Below, piece after piece: positions 23,034 through 35,505 of a DNA stretch of 64,000 nucleotides; within the stretch, counting starts at the first letter, position 1; each line of letters opens with the position of its first letter. The notes beneath the pieces are model-generated. The model was not told the DNA's origin, searched no databases, and saw only the letters and a program-made list of their open reading frames with translations. The DNA is taken from the NCBI RefSeq assembly GCF_009469765.1, contig NZ_SSSQ01000010.1, positions 1 through 64,000 on the forward strand. The letters are read 5' to 3'. This stretch comes from Dechloromonas hortensis. GTDB lineage: Bacteria; Pseudomonadota; Gammaproteobacteria; Burkholderiales; Rhodocyclaceae. A program made the translations under genes and the position numbers.

Positions 23034-23818
23034 GCGATATTCTCAACAAGATCATCGTCACCAAGCGCGAAGAGGTTGCTGCGGCGGTGGCCGTCAAGCC
23101 GCTGGCCGTGGTCGAGGCAGAAGCGGCCGCCCAGTCGGCGCCCCGTGATTTCGTCGGTGCCATCCGCCGCAAGATCACCGGCGGTCAACCGGCGGTCATC
23201 GCCGAAATCAAGAAGGCCAGCCCGTCGAAAGGCGTCATTCGCCCCGACTTCCAGCCGGCCGACATTGCGCAGAGCTATGAACAACATGGCGCCGCCTGCC
23301 TGTCGGTGCTGACCGATCGCCAGTATTTTCAGGGTTGCCCCGAGTACCTGCTGGCCGCCCGTGCCGCCTGCGCCTTGCCGGTCCTGCGCAAGGATTTCAT
23401 GGTCGATGCCTACCAGGTCGCCGAAGCCCGCGCGATGGGTGCAGACTGCATCCTGCTTATCGCGGCCGCCCTGAGTCTTTCCGAAATGCAGGCGCTGGAA
23501 GCTCAGGCCCATGGCTACGGCATGGCGGTGCTGGTCGAAGTGCATAACGGCGAAGAACTCGATGCCGCGCTGCAACTGAAAACTCCACTGCTCGGCATCA
23601 ACAATCGCAACCTGCGCACTTTCGAAGTGACGCTGGATACAACACTTGGCCTGCTGCCGAAGATTGGCGGCGAGCGCATCGTCGTCACCGAAAGCGGCAT
23701 CCTCGCTCCGCAAGACGTCGCCCGTATGCGTGCCAGCAAGGTCGAAGCCTTCCTGGTTGGTGAAGCCTTCATGCGCGCCCCGGAGCCCGGCGTCGAACTG
23801 GCTCGCCTGTTTGCCTGA
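23030..23818 (+). CDS. trpC: Indole-3-glycerol phosphate synthase
   Basis: A 262-residue TIM-barrel enzyme converting CdRP to indole-3-glycerol phosphate. Motifs are [14 protein letters not shown] near residue 60, VLRKDFMVD near 115, [11 protein letters not shown] and VTESGI. I chose the ATG at 23030, which overlaps the trpD stop as ATGA, over an in-frame start 24 bases earlier inside trpD. It is monofunctional: no trpF domain is fused. The gene ends the trpGDC unit; a weak stem (GTTGTT/AACAAC at about 23822-23840) follows. Confidence 0.95.
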   Translation: MSDILNKIIVTKREEVAAAVAVKPLAVVEAEAAAQSAPRDFVGAIRRKITGGQPAVIAEIKKASPSKGVIRPDFQPADIAQSYEQHGAACLSVLTDRQYFQGCPEYLLAARAACALPVLRKDFMVDAYQVAEARAMGADCILLIAAALSLSEMQALEAQAHGYGMAVLVEVHNGEELDAALQLKTPLLGINNRNLRTFEVTLDTTLGLLPKIGGERIVVTESGILAPQDVARMRASKVEAFLVGEAFMRAPEPGVELARLFA

Positions 23819-23940
23819 CTAGTTGTTGCGTCGAAACAACAAAACTTTACAGAAGCATAGTCATAGTCCAAACAGCCGTTGCTACTGTCTTCCGCTCTTT
23901 GCGACAATCAAGCCCAACTTCTCAATCCGAGAGGTAAAGC

Positions 23941-23966
23941 TTAATCGGTTCGCAAGGGCCGATTAA
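23941..23966 (+). promoter_or_regulatory. Hairpin in the porin leader
   Basis: An 8-bp perfect inverted repeat TTAATCGG/CCGATTAA with a 10-base loop lies 26 bases before the porin ATG, just upstream of its AAGGAG ribosome-binding site. The surrounding 174-base gap is AT-rich against the window average and holds plausible -35/-10 pairs, for example TTGCTA with GACAAT near 23879-23908. A stable 5' stem is common in long-lived porin messages. The function is inferred. Confidence 0.45.
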
Positions 23967-23992
23967 AAACTAACCACTAAGGAGATTTTCTG

Positions 23993-25132
23993 ATGCAAAA
24001 GAAGATTATCGCTCTGGCTGTTGCTGGCCTGGCTTCTACCGCTGCTTTCGCCCAATCCAACGTCACCATCTACGGTTCCGTCGATGCTGGCTACGCCTAC
24101 CGTTGGGATGCTGAAAACAAGACCACCGGCCAACACAGCCGTTCTTCCCTCGACACCGGCGCTTCCGCTGGTAACCGTCTGGGCTTCAAGGGCGTCGAAG
24201 ATCTGGGCAATGGCCTGAAGGCTGTCTTCCTGCTCGAGCAAGGCTTCTCTTTTGACGGTGGCAATTCCGGTAATGCTCAAGGTGGCCGTACCTACGGTCG
24301 TCAAGCTTACGTCGGCCTGACCGGTGGTTTCGGTACCGCCATTGCTGGTCGTCTCTACACCCCGTACTGGACCCTGACCTCCGGTACCGACCCGTTCGCT
24401 GCTGGTACTGTCGGCCAGATGCGTAACGTTTTCAGCTCTGGTGCTGGTCTTGACGGTCTTCTGGACCCGGCCCGTGTTGACAACGCAGTGGCTTACGTCT
24501 CGCCGAGCTTCGGTGGCTTTGATGTGACCGTTGCTTACGCAAATGCTGTCTCCCTGTCTGATGCTGCCAATCAGGAAAATGCTGGCGACAACTCCAAGAA
24601 CAACACGGTTTATGCCTTGTTGGCCAAGTACTCGGCTGGTCCGGTGATGGCTGGTTTCAACGTCCATCGTATCGCTGTTGGTTCCACGATTGCCAATACG
24701 ACCGCCAAGTCGGTTGACAACTACACCTTGGCCGGTACGTTCGATGCCAAGGTTGTCAAGCTGCACGCCATGGCTCAGTACAATGTCGTTGATAGCTCTG
24801 CTGTTCAGGGTGACTTCACCGGTAGCAACTACATGCTCGGCGCAACCGTTCCGCTCGGCAAGTTTGCACTGAAGACCTCGGTGACCTACTCCGATTTCAA
24901 CGGCGATGCTAACAGCTCCCTCAAGGGTACGGCTACCCAGTACGCTTTTGGTGCTGACTATGCCCTGTCCAAGCGTACCAACCTGTACAGCGCATATTCC
25001 CTGATCGACTCCAGCTCTGCTCGTGCCGCCACGATCATGGGCATGAACGATGCTCAGGGTAACGGTGGTGTTGCTGCAACCGGCAACCCGTTCCAGCAGG
25101 GTATCCAAGTTGGTGTTCGTCACCAGTTCTAA
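23993..25132 (+). CDS. Major outer membrane porin (Gram-negative porin family)
   Basis: A 379-residue protein. The signal peptide MQKKIIALAVAGLASTAAFA ends at residue 20, the mature start is QSNVTIYGSVDAGY, repeated amphipathic beta-strands follow, and a C-terminal Phe (VRHQF) serves BAM recognition. This is the classical trimeric porin pattern of betaproteobacteria, with the NRLGFKGVEDLGNGLKA signature early on. Codons are strongly biased to GCT and GGT, unlike the GCC/GGC habit of neighbours, as expected for a very highly expressed gene. Two strong terminators follow. Confidence 0.93.
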   Translation: MQKKIIALAVAGLASTAAFAQSNVTIYGSVDAGYAYRWDAENKTTGQHSRSSLDTGASAGNRLGFKGVEDLGNGLKAVFLLEQGFSFDGGNSGNAQGGRTYGRQAYVGLTGGFGTAIAGRLYTPYWTLTSGTDPFAAGTVGQMRNVFSSGAGLDGLLDPARVDNAVAYVSPSFGGFDVTVAYANAVSLSDAANQENAGDNSKNNTVYALLAKYSAGPVMAGFNVHRIAVGSTIANTTAKSVDNYTLAGTFDAKVVKLHAMAQYNVVDSSAVQGDFTGSNYMLGATVPLGKFALKTSVTYSDFNGDANSSLKGTATQYAFGADYALSKRTNLYSAYSLIDSSSARAATIMGMNDAQGNGGVAATGNPFQQGIQVGVRHQF

Positions 25133-25157
25133 TCTGACTCCAGTCAGTTAGTACCAG

Positions 25158-25182
25158 AAAAGGGCGCTTCGGCGCCCTTTTT
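25158..25182 (+). terminator. Intrinsic terminator after the porin gene
   Basis: A stem of ten pairs, AAAAGGGCGC with GCGCCCTTTT, and a TTCG tetraloop, followed by T residues, 25 bases after the porin stop. The A-run on the other side may let it work in both directions. Confidence 0.93.
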
Positions 25183-25213
25183 GTTGTGGTGCTTTTGCTG
25201 CGGCAAATGGACG

Positions 25214-25245
25214 AAAAAAAGCCCCGGAAAGCTCCGGGGCTTTTT
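25214..25245. terminator. Bidirectional terminator between porin and proB
   Basis: A GCCCCGG/CCGGGGC stem extended by an A-run on the left and a T-run on the right, with a six-base loop. It can end the minus-strand proB transcript, whose stop is at 25260, and back up the porin terminator. Confidence 0.92.
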
Positions 25246-25259
25246 ATTGGCTGTTGTGG

Positions 25260-27586
<2,327 letters not shown>

Positions 27587-27850
27587 TTATTCGGCGGCCG
27601 GAACGATGGTCACCGTGCGGCGCTTCTTCTCGCCTTTGATGAGGAACTTCACAACGCCGTCCTTTAGTGCGAACAGGGTGTGATCCTTGCCGCAGCCGAC
27701 GTTTTCGCCCGGGTGAAATTCGGTGCCACGCTGGCGAACGATGATGTTGCCGGCGAGAACAAATTGACCGCCGTAGCGCTTGACGCCCAGTCGTTGGGCT
27801 TGTGAGTCGCGGCCGTTACGTGAACTACCGCCTGCTTTTTTGTGTGCCAT
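27587..27850 (-). CDS. rpmA: 50S ribosomal protein L27
   Basis: An 87-residue protein with the typical N-terminus [16 protein letters not shown] and the LGVKRYGG and GKDHTLFAL motifs. The N-terminal tail reaches the peptidyl transferase centre. Preceded by rplU 22 bases upstream with AAGGAG in the gap. Confidence 0.98.
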   Translation of the reverse strand: MAHKKAGGSSRNGRDSQAQRLGVKRYGGQFVLAGNIIVRQRGTEFHPGENVGCGKDHTLFALKDGVVKFLIKGEKKRRTVTIVPAAE

Positions 27851-27872
27851 TTAGTTAGCTCCTTGTCTGAAC

Positions 27873-28184
27873 TTAAGCGGCGATCGAATCGATGCGCAGT
27901 TCGGTGTAGTTCTGACGATGGCCTTGATGCTTTTGGTAATGCTTACGACGACGCATCTTGAAGATCTTGACCTTGTCGTGGCGGCCGTGGGAAATCACGG
28001 TGGCTTTGACGGTGGCGCCAGCAAGGAAGGGAGCGCCGATCTTTACCGACTCGCCTTCGCCTGCCATGAGGACCTGGTCAAGGGTAACTTCTGCGCCAAC
28101 GTCTGCCGGTATCTGTTCTACTTTAAGTTTTAGACCATTGGTAACGCGATACTGCTTACCGCCGGTTTTTATGACCGCATACAT
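27873..28184 (-). CDS. rplU: 50S ribosomal protein L21
   Basis: A 103-residue protein with [14 protein letters not shown] at the start and [16 protein letters not shown] near the end, both diagnostic for L21. First gene of the rplU-rpmA(-obgE-proB) transcription unit, with a strong sigma-70 promoter just upstream. Confidence 0.98.
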   Translation of the reverse strand: MYAVIKTGGKQYRVTNGLKLKVEQIPADVGAEVTLDQVLMAGEGESVKIGAPFLAGATVKATVISHGRHDKVKIFKMRRRKHYQKHQGHRQNYTELRIDSIAA

Positions 28185-28231
28185 GGGTTGGACTCCGAAA
28201 ATAATACAAAGGGTGCTACAAAGAACCGCGC

Positions 28232-28259
28232 ATTATACGGAAAATCTCTGAGAAGTCAA
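28232..28259 (-). promoter_or_regulatory. Sigma-70 promoter of rplU-rpmA
   Basis: On the minus strand TTGACT (28254-28259) and TATAAT (28232-28237) are separated by 16 bases, close to consensus. The predicted start leaves a leader of about 40 bases before rplU. Confidence 0.88.
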
Positions 28260-28381
28260 AGCCTTGTCTTGGCGTTGTGGTAGACTTTTCGCCTTTCCAT
28301 CCACCCTTTTGCCGCTTTCCTCTCGCAGAGGGCGACGGCAGAATCGTGAGTCGTTTCGACTCCGTAAATCTGGAGCTTTTC

Positions 28382-28726
28382 ATGGCTGAAATCACTACGG
28401 CCTCCGGCCTTGTCTACGAAGATACCGTTGTTGGCGAAGGCGTTGAAGCCAAGGCCGGCGACCACGTTGTTGTCCATTACACCGGCTGGCTGACCAACGG
28501 CAGCAAGTTCGATTCGAGCAAGGATCGCAACGACCCGTTTGATTTCCCGCTCGGCCAGCGTCACGTCATCGCCGGTTGGGACGAAGGCGTCCAGGGCATG
28601 AAGGTCGGTGGCACGCGCAAGCTGACCATTCCGGCTGAACTCGGCTACGGCGCTCGCGGTGCCGGTGGCGTCATTCCGCCGAACGCGACGCTGGTTTTCG
28701 AGGTTGAACTGCTAGCCGTGCAATGA
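28382..28726 (+). CDS. FKBP-type peptidyl-prolyl cis-trans isomerase
   Basis: A 114-residue single-domain FKBP. The core signatures are [41 protein letters not shown] and [11 protein letters not shown] with the final [15 protein letters not shown]. No signal peptide, so cytoplasmic. I chose the ATG at 28382 with GGAG upstream rather than an open frame extending 35 codons further into the promoter region. It overlaps the rluB-type gene by four bases, so the two are translationally coupled. Confidence 0.93.
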   Translation: MAEITTASGLVYEDTVVGEGVEAKAGDHVVVHYTGWLTNGSKFDSSKDRNDPFDFPLGQRHVIAGWDEGVQGMKVGGTRKLTIPAELGYGARGAGGVIPPNATLVFEVELLAVQ

Positions 28727-29850
28727 GCGGTTTCGACAAAGAGAAGAAACCCGGGCAGCCGCCCAGCGAAGCGGCTGCAGACGACCCGTGGGCCAAATGG
28801 CGCAAGCCGACGGAGACGCCTGCGGTCGACGTGGCAAAACCGGCAAAAACCAGGCCGGCCGCCGAGCCGGTGGTGACCGCCGCAGCCGAGCCGGCCGTCA
28901 AGCGCGAAAAGCCGGTCGGCACGCTGGGCGTCAATAAGGACGTCGCCCCGTCGCCACGCGCGCCGAACCGGAAGCCGCTGCGCGGTGGTCCGCCGCCGCG
29001 CCAGACGGCATCGGCCAAGTACGATGCAACGGGCAGCAAGAAGGTGCCGGCCGCCAAGCCCGCGCCGCTTGCCAAGCCGGCACCGGCTCCGCGGCCGGAG
29101 CGCGATCCGAATGCGCCGCCGCCGGAAGGTGTGCGTTTGTCCAAGGTGATGTCCGAACGCGGCATGTGTTCGCGGCGCGAGGCCGATTTGTGGATCGAGC
29201 GCGGCTGGGTCTTCGTCGATGGCGAGCGGGTCAGCGAGCTGGGGACGCGGATCAAGGCGGATGCCGAGATTTCGATCTCGAAAGAAGCCAAGCACGATCA
29301 GGCCAAGCAGGTCACGGTCTTGCTCAACAAGCCGGTCGGCTACGTTTCCGGTCAGCCGGAGCCCGGCTTTACGCCGGCGATCACGCTGATCACCGCCGAT
29401 AACCAGCTCAAGCAGTCGGGCGATCCCGAGTTCAAGCCGTGGATGCTGCGCAGCCTGGCGCCGTCCGGCCGGCTCGATATCGATTCGACCGGTTTGCTGG
29501 TCCTGACCCAGGATGGCCGGGTGGCCAAGAAGCTGATCGGTGACGACAGCCAGGTCGAGAAGGAATATCTGGTTCGCGTTGCCGGCGAGATGATCAAGGG
29601 CGGCCTCGAATTGCTTAACCACGGCCTCGAACTCGATGGTCAGGCGCTGAAGCCGGCGCGGGTCAAGCAGTTGAACGAAGACCAGTTGCACTTCATCCTG
29701 AAGGAAGGCAAGAAGCGCCAGATTCGCCGGATGTGTGAACTGGTCGGCTTGCGCGTCATCGGATTGAAGCGAGTGCGCATTGGTCGCGTCAAGCTGGGGG
29801 ACCTGGAAATAGGTCAGTGGCGGTTCCTGCGGGCTGACGAGGCCTTCTGA
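28723..29850 (+). CDS. rluB: 23S rRNA pseudouridine synthase (RluB type)
   Basis: A 375-residue protein. An N-terminal extension of about 125 residues rich in Lys, Pro and Ala precedes an S4 RNA-binding domain ([19 protein letters not shown]) and the catalytic domain with [17 protein letters not shown], which carries the catalytic Asp. [14 protein letters not shown] is the usual C-terminal block. RluB modifies U2605 of 23S rRNA; RluE/RluF-type specificity is the alternative. The disordered basic N-terminus is longer than in the E. coli enzyme and may add RNA binding. Confidence 0.88.
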   Translation: MSGFDKEKKPGQPPSEAAADDPWAKWRKPTETPAVDVAKPAKTRPAAEPVVTAAAEPAVKREKPVGTLGVNKDVAPSPRAPNRKPLRGGPPPRQTASAKYDATGSKKVPAAKPAPLAKPAPAPRPERDPNAPPPEGVRLSKVMSERGMCSRREADLWIERGWVFVDGERVSELGTRIKADAEISISKEAKHDQAKQVTVLLNKPVGYVSGQPEPGFTPAITLITADNQLKQSGDPEFKPWMLRSLAPSGRLDIDSTGLLVLTQDGRVAKKLIGDDSQVEKEYLVRVAGEMIKGGLELLNHGLELDGQALKPARVKQLNEDQLHFILKEGKKRQIRRMCELVGLRVIGLKRVRIGRVKLGDLEIGQWRFLRADEAF

Positions 29851-29913
29851 TTTTGGCGACTTTGCCCGGTTAGCTCGGGGGCCGGCTTTCGAAGCCATGG
29901 CCGTGGAAAAACA

Positions 29914-29951
29914 AAAACGCCGGCCGGTGAATCACCGGGCCGGCGTTTTTT
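29914..29951. terminator. Bidirectional terminator between rluB and the MaoC gene
   Basis: A GCCGGCC/GGCCGGC stem extended inward by GGTG/CACC, with an A-run on the left and eight T residues on the right. It can end both the rightward FKBP-rluB message and the leftward MaoC gene message. Confidence 0.92.
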
Positions 29952-29967
29952 TTGAGCCAGCTGAAAA

Positions 29968-30405
29968 TCAGGCAGTGCCGCTCGGTGCGGCGGCGCGGAC
30001 GGGCGGCATCATCTGGCATTCGCCTTCGATGACGACCTTGCCGGCAACGGTGCACACGGTATCCAGCACCACGCGATTCTTGGCGACATTGACTTCCTTG
30101 ACGGTGACGGTGGCGCGCACGGTGTCGCCCGGGCGAACCGGCGCCTTGAACTTCAGCGTTTGCGACAGGTAGATGGTGCCGGGACCGGGCAGGTGGTTGG
30201 CCAGTACGGCGGAGATGAAACCGGCCGACAGCATGCCGTGGGCGATGCGGCCACCGAACATGGTGGTCTTGGCGTATTCCTCATCGAGGTGGGCCGGATT
30301 GACGTCGGTCGAGATGCCGGCGAACAGGATGATGTCGGCTTCAGTGACGGTCTTGGCAATGCTGGCGGACATGCCGGGTTGCAGTTGGTCGATGTGATAC
30401 GCCAT
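29968..30405 (-). CDS. MaoC-like (R)-specific enoyl-CoA hydratase
   Basis: A 145-residue single hot-dog domain. The catalytic Asp/His pair lies in FAGISTDVNPAHLDEE (D-x4-H), with FGGRIAHGMLSAGF downstream, the hydratase 2 motif. Such proteins hydrate trans-2-enoyl-CoA to (R)-3-hydroxyacyl-CoA and can feed polyhydroxyalkanoate synthesis (PhaJ), but family members also act in other acyl-CoA routes. A CAAGGAG box precedes the ATG. It lies 51 bases after the end of an exporter operon on the same strand. Confidence 0.88.
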   Translation of the reverse strand: MAYHIDQLQPGMSASIAKTVTEADIILFAGISTDVNPAHLDEEYAKTTMFGGRIAHGMLSAGFISAVLANHLPGPGTIYLSQTLKFKAPVRPGDTVRATVTVKEVNVAKNRVVLDTVCTVAGKVVIEGECQMMPPVRAAAPSGTA

Positions 30406-30456
30406 TGCTGGACTCCTTGCTGAGTTTATTTAAATTGGAAGTAGAACTTTAGCACG

Positions 30457-31656
30457 TCATTCCGTCCGCAATGCCTCAACAGGGTCGAGTTTGGCGGCTC
30501 GGCGGGCGGGCAGGACGCCGGCGGCGAGGCCGATCGAGATGGCAACCAACTCGGCGAGGAGGACGAAACTGAGCGGGGTATGTACCGGCAGAGCGGGGAC
30601 GGCGAGGTGGATCAACTGGGCCAGTCCGACGCCGAGCAGCAGGCCGAGAACGCCGCCGAGTGCAGAGAGGGCAACCGCCTCGCCGAGAAAGAGGGCGAGA
30701 ATGGTGCGCCGCGGGGCGCCGAGGGCGACCAGCAGGCCGATTTCGCCGGTTCGCTCACTGACTGCGATGGTCATGATGGTGACGATGCCAACCCCGCCAA
30801 CCAGCAGCGAAATGCCGCCGAGGGCGCCGACCGCCATGGTCAGCACGTTGAGGATGTTGGACAGCGTCTTCAGCATCTCCTCCTGGGTGACGATGGTGAA
30901 GTCCTCGCGGCCATGGCGGGCGATCAGGCGTTCCTTGATGGCGGCGGCGATGCTGGCCGAAGGCACCCCTTCTTCGGCGGCGATGTTGATTTCATCGACA
31001 CCTTCGCGGTTGAACAGCTCCTGGGCGCGGGCGGCCGGGATGAAGGCGGTGTCGTCGAGATCGATGCCAAGAAACTGGCCTTTCGGCGCCATCACGCCGA
31101 TCACCCGGAAATGCAGGCCGCCGATGCGCAGGCGCTGGCCGAGCGGGTTGTCGCTGCCGAACAGTTCATTCTTGACCTTGGAGCCGAGGACGACGAAGGC
31201 GCGAGCACTGCCTTCATCGTCGGCCGGCAGAAATTGCCCGCTCTGGATGGTCGACCGGAAGATCACCGGCAATTTGGCATTGACGCCGTAGACCAGCGTC
31301 CGGCGCGTGCGGCCGTTGCCCTCGACTTCGGCGTTACCGCGCACGTTGGGGGTGACGGCGACGACGTGTGGCAGGCGTTCGAGGGATTTGGCGTCTTCCA
31401 GCGACAGCGGCCGGGCGCTCGACGGCAGGCCGGAGGTCGAACCGCCGGTCTTGGTCTTGCCGGGGGCCACAGCAATGACGTTGGTGCCAAACTGCGTGAA
31501 TTCGCCGAGCACGAAGCGGTGAATCCCTTCGCCGATCGAAGTGAGCAGGATCACTGCCGCAATACCGACGGCGATGCCGAGCAGGGTCAGGAAGCTGCGC
31601 AGGCGCTGGGCGGCGATGGCGCGGGTGGCGAGTTGGAGCGAATCGGCGAAGCGCAT
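30457..31656 (-). CDS. MacB-type ABC transporter permease (second)
   Basis: A 399-residue protein with one N-terminal membrane helix (AAQRLRSFLTLLGIAVGIAAV), a MacB-PCD periplasmic domain (about 45-245), and a C-terminal FtsX domain with three membrane helices ending in the PARRAAKLDPVEALR box. No ATPase domain is fused; that is a separate gene two places upstream. It starts one base after the preceding permease, so the two probably form a heterodimer. Family members export peptides, lipids or macrolides. Confidence 0.88.
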   Translation of the reverse strand: MRFADSLQLATRAIAAQRLRSFLTLLGIAVGIAAVILLTSIGEGIHRFVLGEFTQFGTNVIAVAPGKTKTGGSTSGLPSSARPLSLEDAKSLERLPHVVAVTPNVRGNAEVEGNGRTRRTLVYGVNAKLPVIFRSTIQSGQFLPADDEGSARAFVVLGSKVKNELFGSDNPLGQRLRIGGLHFRVIGVMAPKGQFLGIDLDDTAFIPAARAQELFNREGVDEINIAAEEGVPSASIAAAIKERLIARHGREDFTIVTQEEMLKTLSNILNVLTMAVGALGGISLLVGGVGIVTIMTIAVSERTGEIGLLVALGAPRRTILALFLGEAVALSALGGVLGLLLGVGLAQLIHLAVPALPVHTPLSFVLLAELVAISIGLAAGVLPARRAAKLDPVEALRTE

Positions 31657-31657
31657 T

Positions 31658-32866
31658 TCAGTGCTTCATCAAGGCTTGCACTGGGTCGAGCCGGGCGGCG
31701 CGGCGGGCCGGCATGACGCCGAACAGCAGGCCGGTGCCGAGCGCGGTGCCGAGTCCGGCAATCACGGCCCAGTCCGGCGGGTAGGCGGGAAAGACCGGAA
31801 AGGCCTGGCGCAGCGCGAAGGCGCCCAGCTGGCCGAGCAGGTAGCCGACCAGTGCGCCGACCGCGGAGAGCATCGCCGCCTCGGCCAGGAAGGCCAGCCG
31901 GATGGTCCGCGCCGTGGCGCCGAGCGCCTTGAGCAGGCCGATTTCGCCGGTGCGCTGGGTGACGGCGACGAGCATGACGTTCATCACCAAAATGCCGGCG
32001 ACGGCCAGGCTGATTGCGGCGATGCCGGCGACGCCGAGGGTCAGCGCGCCGAGCAGCTTGTCGAAGGTGGCCAGCACGGCATCCTGGGTGATGACGGTGA
32101 CGTCCTCCTCGCCGCGATGGCGCTGCTTGATTAGGTTCATCACCTGCTCCTTGGCGTCGGGAATCGCTTCGCGGCTCTTGGCCTCGACCAGGATGCGGAA
32201 CAGGGTGTTGGAGTTGAACATGGCCTGGGCCAGCGAAACCGGCACGATGACCAGTTCGTCGGTATTCATGCCCAGCCCCTGACCGACCGACTTGAGGACG
32301 CCGACGACGCGCAGGCGGCGGTCGCCGACGCGGATCAACTGGCCGACTGCCGGTTCGCTGCCGAACATTTCCTCGCGAATCTTGGAACCGATGACGGCGA
32401 CCGAGGATCCTCGATTCCAGTCCTCTTCCGGCAAGCCCTGACCCTGGGCCAGCTCGAAGTTGCGGATCGGGATGAAGTCGCTGGTCGAGCCGGCCACCAT
32501 CACTTCGCGTAAACGGCCGCCGAAACTGATTTCCGAGGTGCCGACGGCGAGCGGCGCAACCCGTTTGACGGCCGGAACGCGCTGCAGCGAGGCTGCGTCA
32601 TCGACGCTCAAGTCGCGCGGCGTCGTCGTGATGGCGTTGGCCGGGTTGAAGCCGCCAGTCCCGGAACGGCCGGGCAAGACGATGACGAGGTTGGTGCCGA
32701 TCGACGAAAACTGGCCGACGACGTAGCGTCGCGCCCCGTCGCCGAGCGCAGTGAGGACGACGACGGCGGCGACGCCGATCGACATCGCCAGCACCGACAA
32801 GGTCGTCCGCATCGGGTAGCCGGTGGCGGCATCGCGGGCGAAACGCAGGGTGTCGGCGAAGCGCAT
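31658..32866 (-). CDS. MacB-type ABC transporter permease (first)
   Basis: A 402-residue paralogue of the next gene: N-terminal helix (GYPMRTTLSVLAMSIGVAAV), MacB-PCD periplasmic domain, and a three-helix FtsX domain ending PARRAARLDPVQAL. It begins three bases after the ATPase gene. Two distinct permeases with a separate ATPase resemble YknYZ-type or SalXY-like exporters more than the fused MacB of E. coli. Confidence 0.88.
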   Translation of the reverse strand: MRFADTLRFARDAATGYPMRTTLSVLAMSIGVAAVVVLTALGDGARRYVVGQFSSIGTNLVIVLPGRSGTGGFNPANAITTTPRDLSVDDAASLQRVPAVKRVAPLAVGTSEISFGGRLREVMVAGSTSDFIPIRNFELAQGQGLPEEDWNRGSSVAVIGSKIREEMFGSEPAVGQLIRVGDRRLRVVGVLKSVGQGLGMNTDELVIVPVSLAQAMFNSNTLFRILVEAKSREAIPDAKEQVMNLIKQRHRGEEDVTVITQDAVLATFDKLLGALTLGVAGIAAISLAVAGILVMNVMLVAVTQRTGEIGLLKALGATARTIRLAFLAEAAMLSAVGALVGYLLGQLGAFALRQAFPVFPAYPPDWAVIAGLGTALGTGLLFGVMPARRAARLDPVQALMKH

Positions 32867-32869
32867 GGG

Positions 32870-33559
<690 letters not shown>

Positions 33560-33563
33560 GCGC

Positions 33564-34712
33564 CTACTTCGCCTTGGCTTTGTCGTCAGGCGTCACCTTC
33601 GCCCCGGCCTTGACGCCTTCCTTCTCCAGCGAGGTGACGATGCGGTCGCCGGCACTCAGTCCGTCCAGCACTTCGGTGTATTCCCAGTTGGCCAGCCCGG
33701 CCTTGATCTGGCGCTCTTCCAGCTTGCCGCTGTCGGCATTGAAGACCAGCACGCGGCCGCCTTCCTGGATGGCTGCGGTCGGAATGCGCAGCACTTGGTC
33801 GCGGCCGGCGAGAATGATTTCGACGTCGGCGCTGTAGCCGACCAGCAGCTTGCCGGTCGCTTCCGGCTGATCGAAATCGACTTCGATATCGACCGTGCGC
33901 GCCTGCTTTTCGACAGCCGAGACGTAAGGGGCGACGCGCCGCACCTTGCCGGGAATCTGCTTGCCGGGCAGTGCGTCGAGCGTGATGCGCACGGTCTGGC
34001 CGGCCTTGATCTTCGGTGCATCGACCTCATCCATCGGCGCCTTGACGTAGAGGCAGGAATCGTCGATCAGATCGATTGCCGGCGGCGTCGGGACGCCGGG
34101 AGGCGACGGGGTCGAGTATTCGCCCAGTTCGCCGACGATCTTGGCGACCGTGCCGTCGAACGGTGCGTAGAGTGCGACGCGGCCCTGTTCGACGCGGGTC
34201 GCCCGGAACTTGGCCTCGGCCTGGGCGACGTCGGCCTTGGCCGTGTTGCAACTGGCCCGGCGGACTTCGGCATCGGTGCGGGCGGCTTCCTCGCGACTGC
34301 TCGAGATGAAACCCTTTTCCCGCAACTCGCTTTGCCTTTTTGCCTCTTTTTCTGCGTTGACCGCAGCAATGCAGACTTCCTCGACCCGCTTGCCGGCCAG
34401 CACGACCTGCGCCTGCGATAGCGCGGCCTGGGCCTGCTGGTCATCGTTCCACAGTTTGAGCAGCAACTGGCCTTTCTTGACGCGGTCGCCTTCCTTGACG
34501 CCGAGATATTCGATGCGGCCGCCGATGATCGTGGACAGCTTGGTGCGCTGGCAGGCTTCGACGGTGCCGGCCCGGGTGTTGGCCAAGGTCGCTTCGACCT
34601 TGCCGGCGGCGACTTCCTTGAGGATGACCGGGATCGGCTGCGGCCGGTTGAACCAGAACAGAGCGAGACCGATAAGGGTGATGACGACAGCGATGAGGGC
34701 GATGCGGCGCAT
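33564..34712 (-). CDS. MacA/HlyD-family periplasmic adaptor
   Basis: A 382-residue protein with an N-terminal membrane anchor (MRRIALIAVVITLIGLALFWF), a split biotinyl-lipoyl domain, an alpha-helical hairpin rich in Ala/Glu/Lys (about residues 90-170), and beta-barrel and membrane-proximal domains. It would link the MacB-type permease to an outer membrane channel such as TolC, which is not in this window. I chose the ATG at 34712 in front of the anchor. The open frame runs 35 codons further into the previous gene. Confidence 0.88.
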   Translation of the reverse strand: MRRIALIAVVITLIGLALFWFNRPQPIPVILKEVAAGKVEATLANTRAGTVEACQRTKLSTIIGGRIEYLGVKEGDRVKKGQLLLKLWNDDQQAQAALSQAQVVLAGKRVEEVCIAAVNAEKEAKRQSELREKGFISSSREEAARTDAEVRRASCNTAKADVAQAEAKFRATRVEQGRVALYAPFDGTVAKIVGELGEYSTPSPPGVPTPPAIDLIDDSCLYVKAPMDEVDAPKIKAGQTVRITLDALPGKQIPGKVRRVAPYVSAVEKQARTVDIEVDFDQPEATGKLLVGYSADVEIILAGRDQVLRIPTAAIQEGGRVLVFNADSGKLEERQIKAGLANWEYTEVLDGLSAGDRIVTSLEKEGVKAGAKVTPDDKAKAK

Positions 34713-34720
34713 GCTGATTC

Positions 34721-35308
34721 CTAACGAAAGCCGGGGAGCCAGCCGGACTGGGCGTGGCCGGCGACCGGCTCGAGGGCGCCCTGGTAGAGCGCCTCGATCA
34801 CCGGCGGCTCCTGCCACGGCTCGTTCATGAAGGTCAGGCCGACTTCTTCGACGGTCTTGCCCGACCAGTAGTATTCGGCAACTTCGTCGAGCGCCGACAG
34901 TGACAGGTTGTGCGGCAGGCGCAGGTAGTCCAGCCAGCTGGCATCGTGGAAGGAGCAGATGTAGGCGGCCTTGGTCTTGGCGCAGGCGAGGTTCTTGCCA
35001 AAGATTTTTTGCGGGTGCTTGCTGCGGAAAGTCATCGCATCGGTGCGCGTCGCAAACAGCAGCAGGGCGTGCAGGCGGCTGGGGAAATGGTTGTAGCGGC
35101 GCTGCCGGAAATATTCGAGGTGGTACTCGGCAAAGTAGTTCTGCACCGAAATCAGCTGGTCGCCCGGCGTCGGCCCGCCGCCTTCAGGCGAGGCCAGCGT
35201 GGCGCCGAAAGGGCTGCCCTTGAGAATGTCCCAGCCCGGCAACTCCGAGTCCGGCTCCAGCCAGCAGAAGAGCTCCAGCGTAACGGTATCCTTGATCAGG
35301 TTATCCAT
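34721..35308 (-). CDS. Uncharacterised protein, first gene of the exporter operon
   Basis: A 195-residue soluble protein with no signal peptide or membrane span that I do not firmly recognise. The central block, including EYHLEYFRQRRYNHFPSRLH followed by ALLLFATRTDAMTF, resembles small DUF2441-like proteins with an ADP-ribosyltransferase-type fold. This is a visual resemblance only. It ends 8 bases before the adaptor gene and so probably heads its operon. The start at 35308 is chosen over an in-frame start at 35371; neither has a clear ribosome-binding site. Confidence 0.6.
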   Translation of the reverse strand: MDNLIKDTVTLELFCWLEPDSELPGWDILKGSPFGATLASPEGGGPTPGDQLISVQNYFAEYHLEYFRQRRYNHFPSRLHALLLFATRTDAMTFRSKHPQKIFGKNLACAKTKAAYICSFHDASWLDYLRLPHNLSLSALDEVAEYYWSGKTVEEVGLTFMNEPWQEPPVIEALYQGALEPVAGHAQSGWLPGFR

Positions 35309-35505
35309 GGTTCCAGGGGCGGACGGCAACGATTCGTCATTCTCGCCCATCCGGCGCAGTTGACCAACCAATCCGGTAATTTGACGTGCTCCGTCCCCGA
35401 ATATGACATATCATAAATTTCACGACGAATGCATTGAATAGGGGGCTTGGTGTCGTCAAGCGTCGCATGTCTGGGCAAAACAGCGGGTAGTCGGCAATAT
35501 TCGGG

